From Brumicola pallidula DSM 14239 = ACAM 615 (GTDB lineage Bacteria > Pseudomonadota > Gammaproteobacteria > Enterobacterales > Alteromonadaceae): DNA of 64,000 bases. The notes beneath the pieces were generated by a model. The model had not been told where the DNA came from and ran no database searches. It was given only the letters and a program-made list of their open reading frames with translations. The stretch spans positions 62,001 to 126,000 of the forward strand of contig NZ_AUAV01000008.1 of NCBI RefSeq assembly GCF_000428905.1, given 5' to 3'. Shown here in pieces: positions 18,629 to 27,598 of the stretch (positions within the stretch are counted from its first letter, which is position 1; every line of letters begins with the position of its first letter). The position numbers and the translations under genes were made by a program.

Positions 18629-19641
18629 GCCAACGACTGGGCACGATATCTTTAAGCCCAAAAGGGAATGAGTCGCCTTATAGCAGCTACTTCCTCAAAA
18701 CCATGTTTGGTATTAGCCAACTTCCTAAGAATGGCCTTCGCGTGCAAGGTGACGCACAAACGTTTAATGATTTAGCGCCTGAATATACAGAGGGCAATTC
18801 CGTGTCTGGTGCTCAAAAAAAATTATTAATGTCGTTGGTGAATGGGGTGCTGGTGCCAGTTAAGAAAAACGGGCAATTCATTGTTAAACCCGCTCCAGAT
18901 GATTTTCCTCATCTACCGGAAAACGAACATTGTATTATGCAACTTGCCAAGGTTATTGGCTTTGATGTTGCGCAAAATGCACTTGTACCCTTTGAAAATG
19001 GTGAGTTGGCCTATTTAACCAAACGCTTTGACAGATTAAAGGACGCAAAGCGTCTTTTCATCGAAGATGCGGCCAGTCTATGTTTGGTCGCGCCTGTCAA
19101 TAAAGGCAGTGATGCATTGTCTTATGAATTTACGCTCAATACGCTGTTCACAGTTAGCGGTCAAAATCGTGGCGTGACATTAAATGGCTTTAGGCAAGTG
19201 CTATTCGCTTATATCGTGGGCAACAATGACTTACACCTAAAGAATCTTTCTTTATTCAGGAAACCAAATTCACAGTCGCATTACATGACAAATTTTACGC
19301 CTGTTTACGATGTGTTATCAGTCGCCCCCTACCCGAAGTACTATGGCGATGACTTGTCGTTAAGTTTACTTAATAGTGAATTGGAAGCGGTGTTTTCTGA
19401 GGCATACGAACAATACGGTTACTATACCGGCTATGACTTTATTAAATTTGGTCAACAAATAGGACTTTCTAATTCCGCAACGAAAAAGCTAATCAAGCAG
19501 CTTTGTAGCAAAGTAGAGAATGCATATGAATACATCATCAATGCATCGCAATGCCCTGATGATATGAAGCGCGTGATAAAATTACACATAGCAGAGAAGC
19601 TTGGGCGGTTGTCACGCCCATACCCTGTGAATTTGGTATAG
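18625..19641 (+). CDS. hipT: HipT-like serine/threonine kinase toxin
   Basis: 338 residues, close to the size I recall for HipT of enteropathogenic E. coli. Kinase landmarks of the HipA fold are intact: the loop NSVSGAQKKLL (about 57-67, with the serines that are autophosphorylated in this family), lysine in FIVKPAP (about 85), the catalytic aspartate in GNNDLHLKN (about 197-205) and the metal aspartate in TPVYDVLS. HipA and HipT phosphorylate aminoacyl-tRNA synthetases (GltX and TrpS in the studied cases), halting translation; the target here is unknown. Flanked by IS6-like remnants, consistent with acquisition by transfer. Confidence 0.85.
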   Translation: MSQRLGTISLSPKGNESPYSSYFLKTMFGISQLPKNGLRVQGDAQTFNDLAPEYTEGNSVSGAQKKLLMSLVNGVLVPVKKNGQFIVKPAPDDFPHLPENEHCIMQLAKVIGFDVAQNALVPFENGELAYLTKRFDRLKDAKRLFIEDAASLCLVAPVNKGSDALSYEFTLNTLFTVSGQNRGVTLNGFRQVLFAYIVGNNDLHLKNLSLFRKPNSQSHYMTNFTPVYDVLSVAPYPKYYGDDLSLSLLNSELEAVFSEAYEQYGYYTGYDFIKFGQQIGLSNSATKKLIKQLCSKVENAYEYIINASQCPDDMKRVIKLHIAEKLGRLSRPYPVNLV

Positions 19642-19835
19642 GCGTTTCCCCCAGGATTTATTTGCGTGTTAGAGCTCTCTAACGCTACGCTGTTCATCCG
19701 CAATCATGCCATCAATGGCTGCATTCAAATCAAGCCCTTTATCCATATATGACTGCCGAATCAAGGGGGCAGAACACTTGAAAACCGGCTATTGACTAAA
19801 AGTCAGCTATCAGGAAATTTTTGATTTTAACCAAG
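19642..19835 (-). other. Intergenic DNA with a short unrecognised gene fragment
   Basis: On the minus strand a short open stretch ending at the TAA 19669-19671 reads YMDKGLDLNAAIDGMIADE and a few more residues (RSVREL). It looks like the 3' end of some gene, but I cannot name it. Nothing else is seen. Confidence 0.25.
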
Positions 19836-20083
19836 ACTACTCAATAAGGTGTCCGAGTCTTCTAACATTTATAAACTATACGCACCCATTTGTAGGCTAA
19901 TGCCCTAACCGCAGTCTGGTGAGACTTACCTTTGGCCATTTCGTTCGGTCACGGGGAATAGTCCAGCGTATTTCTGTATCTCTTGAGCACTGTTAAATCG
20001 GCTTCTGTCTTCACCAATGGCGGCTAATAGCCTGGGTGCTAAACATGGGCCTGTGCCTGGCAGTGACTTGAATAACTCTGCAA
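19836..20083 (-). mobile_element. IS110-family transposase remnant
   Basis: Minus-strand translation gives LFKSLPGTGPCLAPRLLAAI, GEDRSRFNSAQEIQKYAG and LFPVTERNGQ, the well-known second domain (Transposase_20) of IS110 enzymes. After a deletion of about 40 codons and a frame change, SHQTAVRALAYKWVRIVYKC and then stop codons follow, matching the family C-terminus. It is a decayed fragment, cut on its upstream side by the IS6-like copy B at 20084. Confidence 0.75.
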
Positions 20084-20614
20084 TAGCTTATGCCAAATTG
20101 TGGACGCAACTAACCCTAGTCCATTCACAAAATGCCCGTTCACGGAGTATCCTGTAATTACGAGCTTTCATGTGATGACGGCCAAGCCTAAACAGATTAC
20201 TTACAATGCCATGACACGCTAAAAATCGTTGAGCTTGCCCTGGTGATTTGAACCGTCGCATTTTCCGCTCTTGTCGCCTACCAGGCTGATGAGACAATTC
20301 ACAGCGGTTGTTTTCATATTGCTCTGTACAAAGAGCTATACTGGGTATAATTTCACTTTTCGCAGCCGAATAACTTCTCAATTTATCGGTGACGATCTTC
20401 AACGGCGTTGCCTGCTGGCCCTTCAATAACTTTCTAAAGAACTTTATGGCAGCCTTTTTGTTGCGATGTTTTTGAACGCGAATATCCAGCTCATCTTCAT
20501 CTTGATCGACTGCTCGCCAAAGATAATGTAGGTCACCATTTATCTTTACAAATACTTCATCCAAGTACCACGTGCCACTCAGTTGGCCGCGCTTCTTCCT
20601 GATCTGACTACAAT
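20084..20614 (-). mobile_element. IS6-like insertion sequence, 5'-truncated copy B
   Basis: Same orientation and same 3' end as copy A, with the DDE core (WYLDEVF, IVTDKLRSY, NNRCELSHQPGR) clearly related but diverged. Homology to copy A ends at about 20614, just before CSQIRKKRGQL, so it is truncated even further than copy A. The extra N-terminal residues in the open frame beyond that point (to 20714) are unrelated. Copies A and B bracket the hipBST genes and the IS110 remnant. Confidence 0.82.
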
Positions 20615-21164
20615 GTAGCGATAACCCGCATACACTTTGGTATTTTTCATGCCCTAATTGTCTCACAGTTACTGGTGTCTGCGTAAACTTGACAATACCG
20701 CTGCAACGCCTCAACGACCTGCACGGATCGGGGGCGTTACAGACCTTAATGAGTCGTTTACCACAACAACGTGATAGCCAATTAAGCTATGTGGAGGCTG
20801 CTACGCTCAGCATCTTAATTGATAAAAGCGCGTAACTCGCGCAGGTACAATACGTAATCAAAAATTGTGCAAACACATTACCTACATGTAACACAGTGCA
20901 GGTCAAAAATTCCCATTTGCGTGTAAAAATTATAGGGCTACTCGCTTTAATTGTGACAAGTACACTGACTGGCTGATAAAAATAATTAACATTATCAATA
21001 TCTTAAGAATTTATTAAATGCTTACTTGCCTTGGCATTATTTATGCAAAACGAATGAAAACGGAGCCACTATGAAATAAAAATGACTGCTTGTTTTAGTC
21101 GTCCTAACGCCGCGGGCCACAAAATTTTTGGCAGCCGCGATCCAAACATTGTGGATATTAATTC
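20615..21164 (+). other. Intergenic junk between IS remnant and truncated hsdR
   Basis: No intact gene. A plus-strand open stretch ending at the TAA 20833-20835 reads LQRLNDLHGSGALQTLMSRL and QLSYVEAATLSILIDKSA, apparently the end of an unidentified gene. Just before hsdR a 31-codon frame (from the ATG at 21081) contains [19 protein letters not shown]; also unrecognised. The region looks like joined fragments. Confidence 0.3.
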
Positions 21165-23978
21165 TTGGTGGTAAACCAGTTCACCCTTATTGGAAATAAA
21201 GGCAATCGCCGTCCTGATGTGCTTGTTTTCATCAATGGCTTGCCAGTTTCACTACTAGAGCTCAAAAATCCAGCCGACAGCAAAGCGGATATATGGTCGG
21301 CCTATCAACAAATACAAACTTATAAAGAGCAAATTCCTGACCTCTTTGCGTTTAACCAAGCATTGGTAGTAAGCGATGGCCTAAATGCCCGTGTGGGCTC
21401 ATTAACAGCGAATAAAGAACGCTTTATGGCATGGCGAACCGTTAACGATGAACATGACAGGCCGTTGTTTGAATATGCGCTAGAAACTTTAGTCAAAGGT
21501 TTTTATAAACCAGAATTATTTTTAGATTACATTCATCACTTTATTTTGTTTGAGCAAGCGGGTGATGCGACGATCAAGAAGATTGCTGGTTATCACCAGT
21601 TTCATGCAGTGCGTGAAGCAGTAAGAGCGACTGTAATTGCCTCACAAGGCGAGAGCAGCTTATCAGAACCGCGAGCAAACTATGCCAACAAAGTTGTTCC
21701 AGGCTCAGGTAAAGCAGGGGTTGTTTGGCATACACAGGGTTCAGGTAAATCTATCTCTATGGTGTGTTATGCAGGCAAATTACTTGCTCAATCGGAAATG
21801 AATAACCCGACGATTGTGGTTGTAACCGGTCGTAATGATTTGGATGGACAGCTTTTTGATACCTTTGGAATGGCAGCGGAAACACTCAAACAAATTCCTG
21901 TTCAAGCTGAAGACAGGGATGATTTGCGCGAAATTTTATCCTCACGTCAATCAGGAGGTATTGTTTTCACCACAGTTCAAAAGTTCGCATTGCTGGGGGA
22001 TGAAACCGCTCATCCTGTTTTAAGTAAACGTAAAAACATTGTGGTAGTCAGCGATGAAGCACACCGCAGTCAGTATGGTGATAAAGCCAAGTTTAATACC
22101 AAAACAGGTAAATATACCTTTGGTTACTCTAAACATATGCGTGATGCATTGCCCGCTGCCTCTTTCATCGGTTTCACCGGTACTCCAATAGATTCGGCGG
22201 ATAAAGATACCCGAGCAGTATTTGGTGATTACGTTTCCATTTACGATATTCAGGATGCCGTTGATGATGGCGCAACCGTGCCTATTTATTATGAGTCGCG
22301 CTTAGCTAAGTTGGATATTAACGAAGCGGAACTAGAAGCGCTGAATGATGAAATTGATGAAGTCATCGAAGATGAAGAAAATACCGCAGTTAGAGAAAGT
22401 ACTAAATCGAAATGGGCGGCCTTAGAAAAGCTAGTTGGCAGTGAGCCTCGTGTCACGCTGGTGGGAAGTGATCTGGTTCAGCATTTTGAAAGCCGAATTG
22501 AAACGATGCCTGGCAAGGCGATGGCCGTATGTATGAGTCGTGAAATATGCGTCGATTTATACAATGCAATAGTGGCTATTAAGCCTGACTGGCATGACCT
22601 AGATCCAACAAAGGGTGCTATCAAGGTAGTAATGACAGGCGCAGCCTCAGATAAAGCTAAGTTACAACCGCACATATACAACAAAGAAACTAAGAAACTT
22701 TTTGAAAAACGCTTTAAGGATGTAAACGATCCGCTGCAAGTGGTAATTGTTCGCGACATGTGGCTAACCGGATTTGATGCGCCTAATTGTCATACTATGT
22801 ATATCGATAAGCCAATGAAAGGTCATAACCTAATGCAAGCGATTGCAAGGGTAAATCGGGTGTTTAAAGATAAGCCCGGCGGTTTGGTAGTAGATTACAT
22901 AGGCATCGCCAATGAATTGAAACAAGCATTAAAAACCTATACTGGTTCAAATGGTAAAGGTAAGCCGACTCACAATACTCATGAGGCTTATGCCATTTTA
23001 CTTGAGAAAATAGATGTGGTTAGAAGCATGTTCTCTTCACCGGGAGCTAACGGTTCAGGTTTCGATTACAGCGGCTACGAGGAGAATGCATTACAGCTTT
23101 TACCCGGCGCAATGAACCATGTTTTGGGTTTAAAAGGTCAAAACGGTGAACTCGATGGCAAGAAGCGTTTTCTTGACGTAATGGCTGCTATTAGCAAAGC
23201 CTACACACTTTGCGGAACAATGGATGAAGTAGAATCATATAAAAAGGAGATAGCCTTTCTTGGTGCGGTGAAGAATGCGATTAGTAAATTTACCACTATC
23301 GATAAACGTCGAACCGATGAAGAAAAGAACTCAGCGCTTAAGCAGATCATAGACAATGCGATTATTGCTGATGGTGTGGACGATATATTTAATTTAGTTG
23401 GTCTAGACAAACCCAATATAGGCTTATTGTCTCCTGAATTTATGGAAGACGTAGCCAATCTGAAGGAAAAAAATTTAGCCGTCGATTTGCTAGAGCGACT
23501 GCTGCGTGACGAGATTAAAGCTCGTATGAAGACCGATGTAGTATCTGAAAAGAAATATTCGGAACGCATTCAAGAAACACTGCGCAAATATCATAACCGT
23601 GCGATTGAAACGGCTCAGGTTATCGAAGAACTCATCAAAATGGCCAAAGAAATGGCTGAAGACGAAGAGCTCGCGGCTAATTCTGGCTTAGACGCGGATG
23701 AAATTGCTTTTTATCGTGCATTAATTCAAAACGAATCGGCCGTTAGAGAGCTTGGTGACAACAACCTTCGTGAATTGGCCAAACATGTAACAACACAGTT
23801 GCGTAAAAGCACGACTATAGACTGGCAAGTAAGAGACAGCGTTAGAGCAAAACTACGAAACCTAGTGCGCCGTGCACTGCGCAAGTGGAAGTATCCACCA
23901 GACAAGGCCGATGAAGCGATTGAGTTGTGTTTGAAGCAAGCTGAGGCGTTGAGTGAGCATTGGAGTAATGGTAGCTGA
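21165..23978 (+). pseudogene. hsdR: Type I restriction endonuclease subunit R, 5'-truncated
   Basis: 937 residues from a weak TTG start with a stop codon directly upstream. The protein begins in the middle of the usual N-terminal nuclease domain: [20 protein letters not shown] and the LLELKNP (ExK) follow at once, so about 100-150 residues are missing compared with common HsdR proteins. The rest is intact: translocase motif [13 protein letters not shown] (about 185-196), [11 protein letters not shown] (about 296), FTGTPI, and the [15 protein letters not shown] to QAIARVNRV region of helicase motifs V-VI, then the C-terminal coupling domain. No hsdM or hsdS is present nearby. Probably a non-functional remnant of a type I system, although the motor could still be made. 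Confidence 0.85.
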
Positions 23979-24058
23979 ACATAGCTTGTCAAGATAACCG
24001 GCTAAATACGCTACGAGTTGGGAATTTTAAAACTTAGCTTTACTTGTACAAGCGCAAA

Positions 24059-25807
24059 TCATAAAGTTTCATAGTGTTGTATTACCTTCTCTACTTCTTC
24101 AAACAAATGATTAAATTTATCAAAGTTGATATTGTTTTTATCTGAACGAACAATCTTGGTAGAAAATATATGTTTTCCATAGTGTTTAGCGTTGTCAAAA
24201 TGTTCAGCTGTCGAGAATGTTTTTCCACCAACTTTTCTAGCTAACGTTGCCTTATCAAATAAATCTTCCATCGCCGAGTCTTTTCCTCCAGCCTTAAGGG
24301 GTGTCAAAATTAGATACAGGTTGTGGAATATATGAATAAAACCACTATTTTTTAACGTTGCTTTGTCATTAGGACATGATTTAACCTTATTTACTAGGTG
24401 ATTTAATAGCACATTAGGGCCGTCATCATTATCAAGTATTAAAATTACTGGATTTATAGCTTTTTTGTCTTCAAATTGTTTTAAATCATTCGCATACCTT
24501 TGAACAAATCTGACAAAAGGTGTTGCGCCGTCACCTATGTCTAGTAGGTACATCGTTTTACGATTTAAATGTGGAAACTTAAGCTTTGGCTTATAAGGAC
24601 CCGTCGCAGTTTTTGCGGTGACTAAATTGGGATAGGTTCCTTGAAGTATGCTAAGTGCGCTTTTTAAGTATACGTTATCGGTCTTACCTTCAGTTAAGAT
24701 TGTTGGGTACTCATTTGCAAAAAAATGTTTATAGTGTAGAAATCTACCGTAGACTACTTCTCGTGAATTTAGCTTCCCACGAAAACCATTCAAACCGCTG
24801 TGCACCCTAGGTTCAAATTTTGACGCGGGATGTTTCTTATTTGCGAGGTTATTAAAAAAATCAACCGAATCGATAAAAGTTAACCTGCCCTCTAGCTCTG
24901 AAACTAATCCATCTCTATGTGTTCCGTCTTGTTGTGGAATATGGAATTTTCCATTCTTGAATAACGAATGAGCCATTGCTCTCGTCAATCGCCAATACTC
25001 AGATTTAACACTTACTTTTTTATTTACGACCAATCCCGTTGCTTCTTGCCTAGAATCTTTAAATTGTAACCTAGTCTTTCTAGGATTTACTGAAAACCCT
25101 GCACGCCTTATCTCCCCTAGTAACTTTGACCCCAACGTTAGGTTTTCGTCGTCTTTTATTATAGCAACAGGAAAAGCACTTTTTCTGGTAGAAAATGTTA
25201 TGTCGTCTGCATATCGGGTATATGAGCAACCACTTCTTTTAGCTAAAGTTGACAGTTTTATATCAAGACTACTAGTAATTAAATTCGCTATAGCAGGTGA
25301 ACAGGGACTGCCTTGAGGGAGTTTATTTTCAAAACATGCTATTTGCGCTAACACTGTGGCAATGTGAGGATGTAGCTTGAAGTGTTTATTAGCAATGAAA
25401 TAGCCACGGACTCTACCGAAATTGAAACTACCAAAAAAGTCTTCTAAATCTAAATTTAAAATATTTTTCTTATTGCTATGGACTCGAGCGTTAGTAATGA
25501 TAGATCTTTCGCGTTCAAAGCCATGAGAAAGCGTACATTCGACCTTGTTATCGACATGTATGACCGCTTTGCAATCTAAAAGTAAATCCGACAATCTACG
25601 CTGTATATCTTTTAATTCACTAGAGGGCGCGGAAATACTTCTAGCTCCCCCTGATTTTTTTGGTATTTTGAATTGATGATAGTGTGTACTTACACCTGGC
25701 TTGTATACAACTCTTGTAAGAAAGGCTGCAGGAATACCCAAAATTGATGCTAATTCAGGTTTCGTTTGGGCCTTTTTAAGTAATAAGTAGTTTCTTCTAT
25801 GAATCAC
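24059..25807 (-). CDS. Retron reverse transcriptase fused to a TOPRIM domain (Ec67/Eco2-like)
   Basis: 582 residues, GTG start. The N-terminal half is a retron-type RT: FKIPKKSGGARSI, LNLDLEDFFGSF, LPQGSPCSPAIANL, the YADD active site (YTRYADDITFS, about 195-205) and an ATGLVVNKK thumb motif in place of the usual VTG. From about residue 365 there is a TOPRIM-like domain: TEGKTD (about 372) and LILDNDDG (about 459) supply the Glu and the Asp pair. RT-TOPRIM fusion with about this length is the design of retron Ec67 (Eco2), an anti-phage system in which the TOPRIM part is the effector. The msr-msd RNA lies directly upstream (25836-25966). Part of the yicC island, next to the integrase. Confidence 0.92.
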   Translation of the reverse strand: MIHRRNYLLLKKAQTKPELASILGIPAAFLTRVVYKPGVSTHYHQFKIPKKSGGARSISAPSSELKDIQRRLSDLLLDCKAVIHVDNKVECTLSHGFERERSIITNARVHSNKKNILNLDLEDFFGSFNFGRVRGYFIANKHFKLHPHIATVLAQIACFENKLPQGSPCSPAIANLITSSLDIKLSTLAKRSGCSYTRYADDITFSTRKSAFPVAIIKDDENLTLGSKLLGEIRRAGFSVNPRKTRLQFKDSRQEATGLVVNKKVSVKSEYWRLTRAMAHSLFKNGKFHIPQQDGTHRDGLVSELEGRLTFIDSVDFFNNLANKKHPASKFEPRVHSGLNGFRGKLNSREVVYGRFLHYKHFFANEYPTILTEGKTDNVYLKSALSILQGTYPNLVTAKTATGPYKPKLKFPHLNRKTMYLLDIGDGATPFVRFVQRYANDLKQFEDKKAINPVILILDNDDGPNVLLNHLVNKVKSCPNDKATLKNSGFIHIFHNLYLILTPLKAGGKDSAMEDLFDKATLARKVGGKTFSTAEHFDNAKHYGKHIFSTKIVRSDKNNINFDKFNHLFEEVEKVIQHYETL

Positions 25808-25835
25808 ATTTTACTCATTTCATTTATTGTAAAAG

Positions 25836-25966
25836 TGCTCACATGCACTCTTACGCGCGGCTGGCAAGTACTTCAGGATAGCTCAAAGACTATTCCGAGA
25901 AGGCGAGTCAAATTGACAATGTCATCACAGATTGCGAAACGCAACCAACAAATCTGCATGTGAGCA
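25836..25966 (-). ncRNA. Retron msr-msd RNA
   Basis: Directly upstream of the RT gene. Perfect 12-bp inverted repeats define it: a1 TGCTCACATGCA (minus strand, 25966-25955) and a2 TGCATGTGAGCA (25847-25836), ending 28 bp before the RT start. The base after a1 is a G (25954), the expected branch guanosine. It is followed by GATTTGTTGG and a small hairpin TTGCG-TTT-CGCAA (25944-25932), then the msd with an internal stem around GGAATAG/CTATCC. From memory, GATTTGTTGGTTG is also how the msr of Ec67 begins. Processed by the RT into branched RNA-DNA. Confidence 0.85.
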
Positions 25967-26141
25967 TCAGTGACAGTACTCATTTTTTTGCAAAAGGCAA
26001 CCGAATTGAAAGTTTATTTACCACCTACTATTTTAATCTAACTCAAAAACCTGTCACAATTTTCAAACAAAAACCATGGCTCCCTAGTTCTTCGGACACT
26101 AGTTTGGCCCTGGAAAATCCGTCTTCTCAATCTAAAGAAGA

Positions 26142-27431
26142 TTAAACTATTTTCTTTACCAACTTAGCCATAATTTTGTGAGCTTTAAAACGTTTCTTAA
26201 AATATGAATCGCGATTATATATACCTTCAACGCCTTTTTTAAGGTGATTAATAGCTTTTTCTGCTACTTTATCAGCAACATTATTGTCTGACATTATGGT
26301 TCGAGTAGAACGTCTTATATCGTGTATAACAAAATACTCAATTCCGGCCTCACCTAAAACATCACCAGTGCTACTGGCTAACTTCCCCGTTTTCTTTCCG
26401 AACAAATTTGTTAATGCATGGTTTAATGTATCATCGCTAATATATCCCCTTCGCTTGCTTGCACGACGAGAGGGAAATACGTATGCAGAACCATTTGCTC
26501 TGATTTTAAGCTCCTCAAATAACTCAATTGCTAAAGGTGGCAAAGGTATATCTAGCGCGTAACCATTTTTTGAATTTTCCGCTTCCAAAAACCATGTCTG
26601 TTTATCAAAGTTCATATGGTTCCATTGAAGAGAAATAAGCTCTCCCTTCCTGACTCCTAGGATCAAAAGAAGCGCTACGGCTAGATAATTCTCACGAGTA
26701 AAGTGCGCTTGGTAAGTCCGCATGACTGAAAATATTATTTCCCATTCTTCTATGGTCGGATTTCTAGTTCGCGATTTCTCAGTGCCGCCTGCATCGCTGT
26801 TATCAAATGCTAATGCAAGGTTATGGTTAATAACACCAAGTTTCACGCCATGTTTGAATAGTTGTTTCAAGTGGGTAAGCGTGTCGTTTACGATTGTTGG
26901 CCTCTGTTCAGTTTTGCGTTCCTTTACAAAATCCAATGCATCCTTTATGTCTAAACCGGTAATACTGTCGAGGCGCAATCCACCTAATATTGATTTGATC
27001 TCTTGTTCATAGATGCGGATAGGTATATTAGAGTGTCTAATTTTCACCCTGGCTTTTTCCAGCCAACTTTGAGCGAGATCATCAACGGTTTGAAATTGAC
27101 TAACTTTGGAGCGCTGTCTTTCTACCAAAGGGTTATGACCATTTTTAACTAAAGCTCTAGCTTCCGCCAATGCAATACGCGCATCGGCTAACGTCATGCG
27201 ATCAGATTGCTTGCCATAAGTACCCAAAGTCATTCGTCGAGTTTTACCCAAGTAAGTAAATTGGTAAGAAAAAAAACCTGTACCTTCAGCGCTAATTCTT
27301 AAAAATAATCCTGTTTCGAGGCGGGTCAAGCTTTCATATCCGTTGTTGACGATTGCTTTGATCGCCGCATCAGTAGCTTTGCCTGCTTTTATTTTATTAA
27401 CTAATTGATGGTGCTTTTCTTTTGTATCCAT
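26142..27431 (-). CDS. int: Tyrosine recombinase integrase of a genomic island
   Basis: 429 residues with the layout of P4-type integrases: an N-terminal arm-binding domain (SAEGTGFFSYQFTYLGKTRRMTLG...), a core-binding domain, and a catalytic domain showing Arg in LGVRKGELISLQW, His-x-x-Arg in VIHDIRRSTRT, and the nucleophile tyrosine in GIYNRDSY close to the C-terminus. Its start lies 168 bp from the 3' end of yicC. That position is a known integration site, for example for the SXT-mobilised genomic islands of Vibrio. It marks the right end of the mobile segment carrying the retron and probably hsdR and hipBST. Confidence 0.9.
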   Translation of the reverse strand: MDTKEKHHQLVNKIKAGKATDAAIKAIVNNGYESLTRLETGLFLRISAEGTGFFSYQFTYLGKTRRMTLGTYGKQSDRMTLADARIALAEARALVKNGHNPLVERQRSKVSQFQTVDDLAQSWLEKARVKIRHSNIPIRIYEQEIKSILGGLRLDSITGLDIKDALDFVKERKTEQRPTIVNDTLTHLKQLFKHGVKLGVINHNLALAFDNSDAGGTEKSRTRNPTIEEWEIIFSVMRTYQAHFTRENYLAVALLLILGVRKGELISLQWNHMNFDKQTWFLEAENSKNGYALDIPLPPLAIELFEELKIRANGSAYVFPSRRASKRRGYISDDTLNHALTNLFGKKTGKLASSTGDVLGEAGIEYFVIHDIRRSTRTIMSDNNVADKVAEKAINHLKKGVEGIYNRDSYFKKRFKAHKIMAKLVKKIV

Positions 27432-27443
27432 ATAAACCCAAAA

Positions 27444-27522
27444 ATATGACAGATTTTGTGATTATACATACATTATTATTTCTGTCACAATTTCTGTCAT
27501 ATAAAAAGTTTAATTCTGTCAT
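27444..27522. repeat. Four TTCTGTCAT-type repeats between int and yicC
   Basis: ATATGACAGA (27444-27453, inverted) and three direct copies TTCTGTCAC/T at 27480-27488, 27492-27500 and 27514-27522. Placed between the integrase start and the yicC end, they could be integrase arm sites or operator sites of the int promoter. Confidence 0.55.
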
Positions 27523-27598
27523 ATTTAAATAAATTCAATTTAATGCTAATTTCAATTAAGGGTATGAAAATATTGAATTAATTAACGCAGATTAATGT

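Noticed and set aside
18272-19641. A frameshifted, broken hipA
   Set aside because: Both parts have their own start, overlap by ATGA, keep the catalytic residues and match the lengths of the HipBST proteins, so a genuine three-gene system is more likely.
24059-25807. Group II intron maturase
   Set aside because: There is no maturase or HNH domain and no intron RNA domains; the a1/a2 repeats and the TOPRIM fusion indicate a retron.
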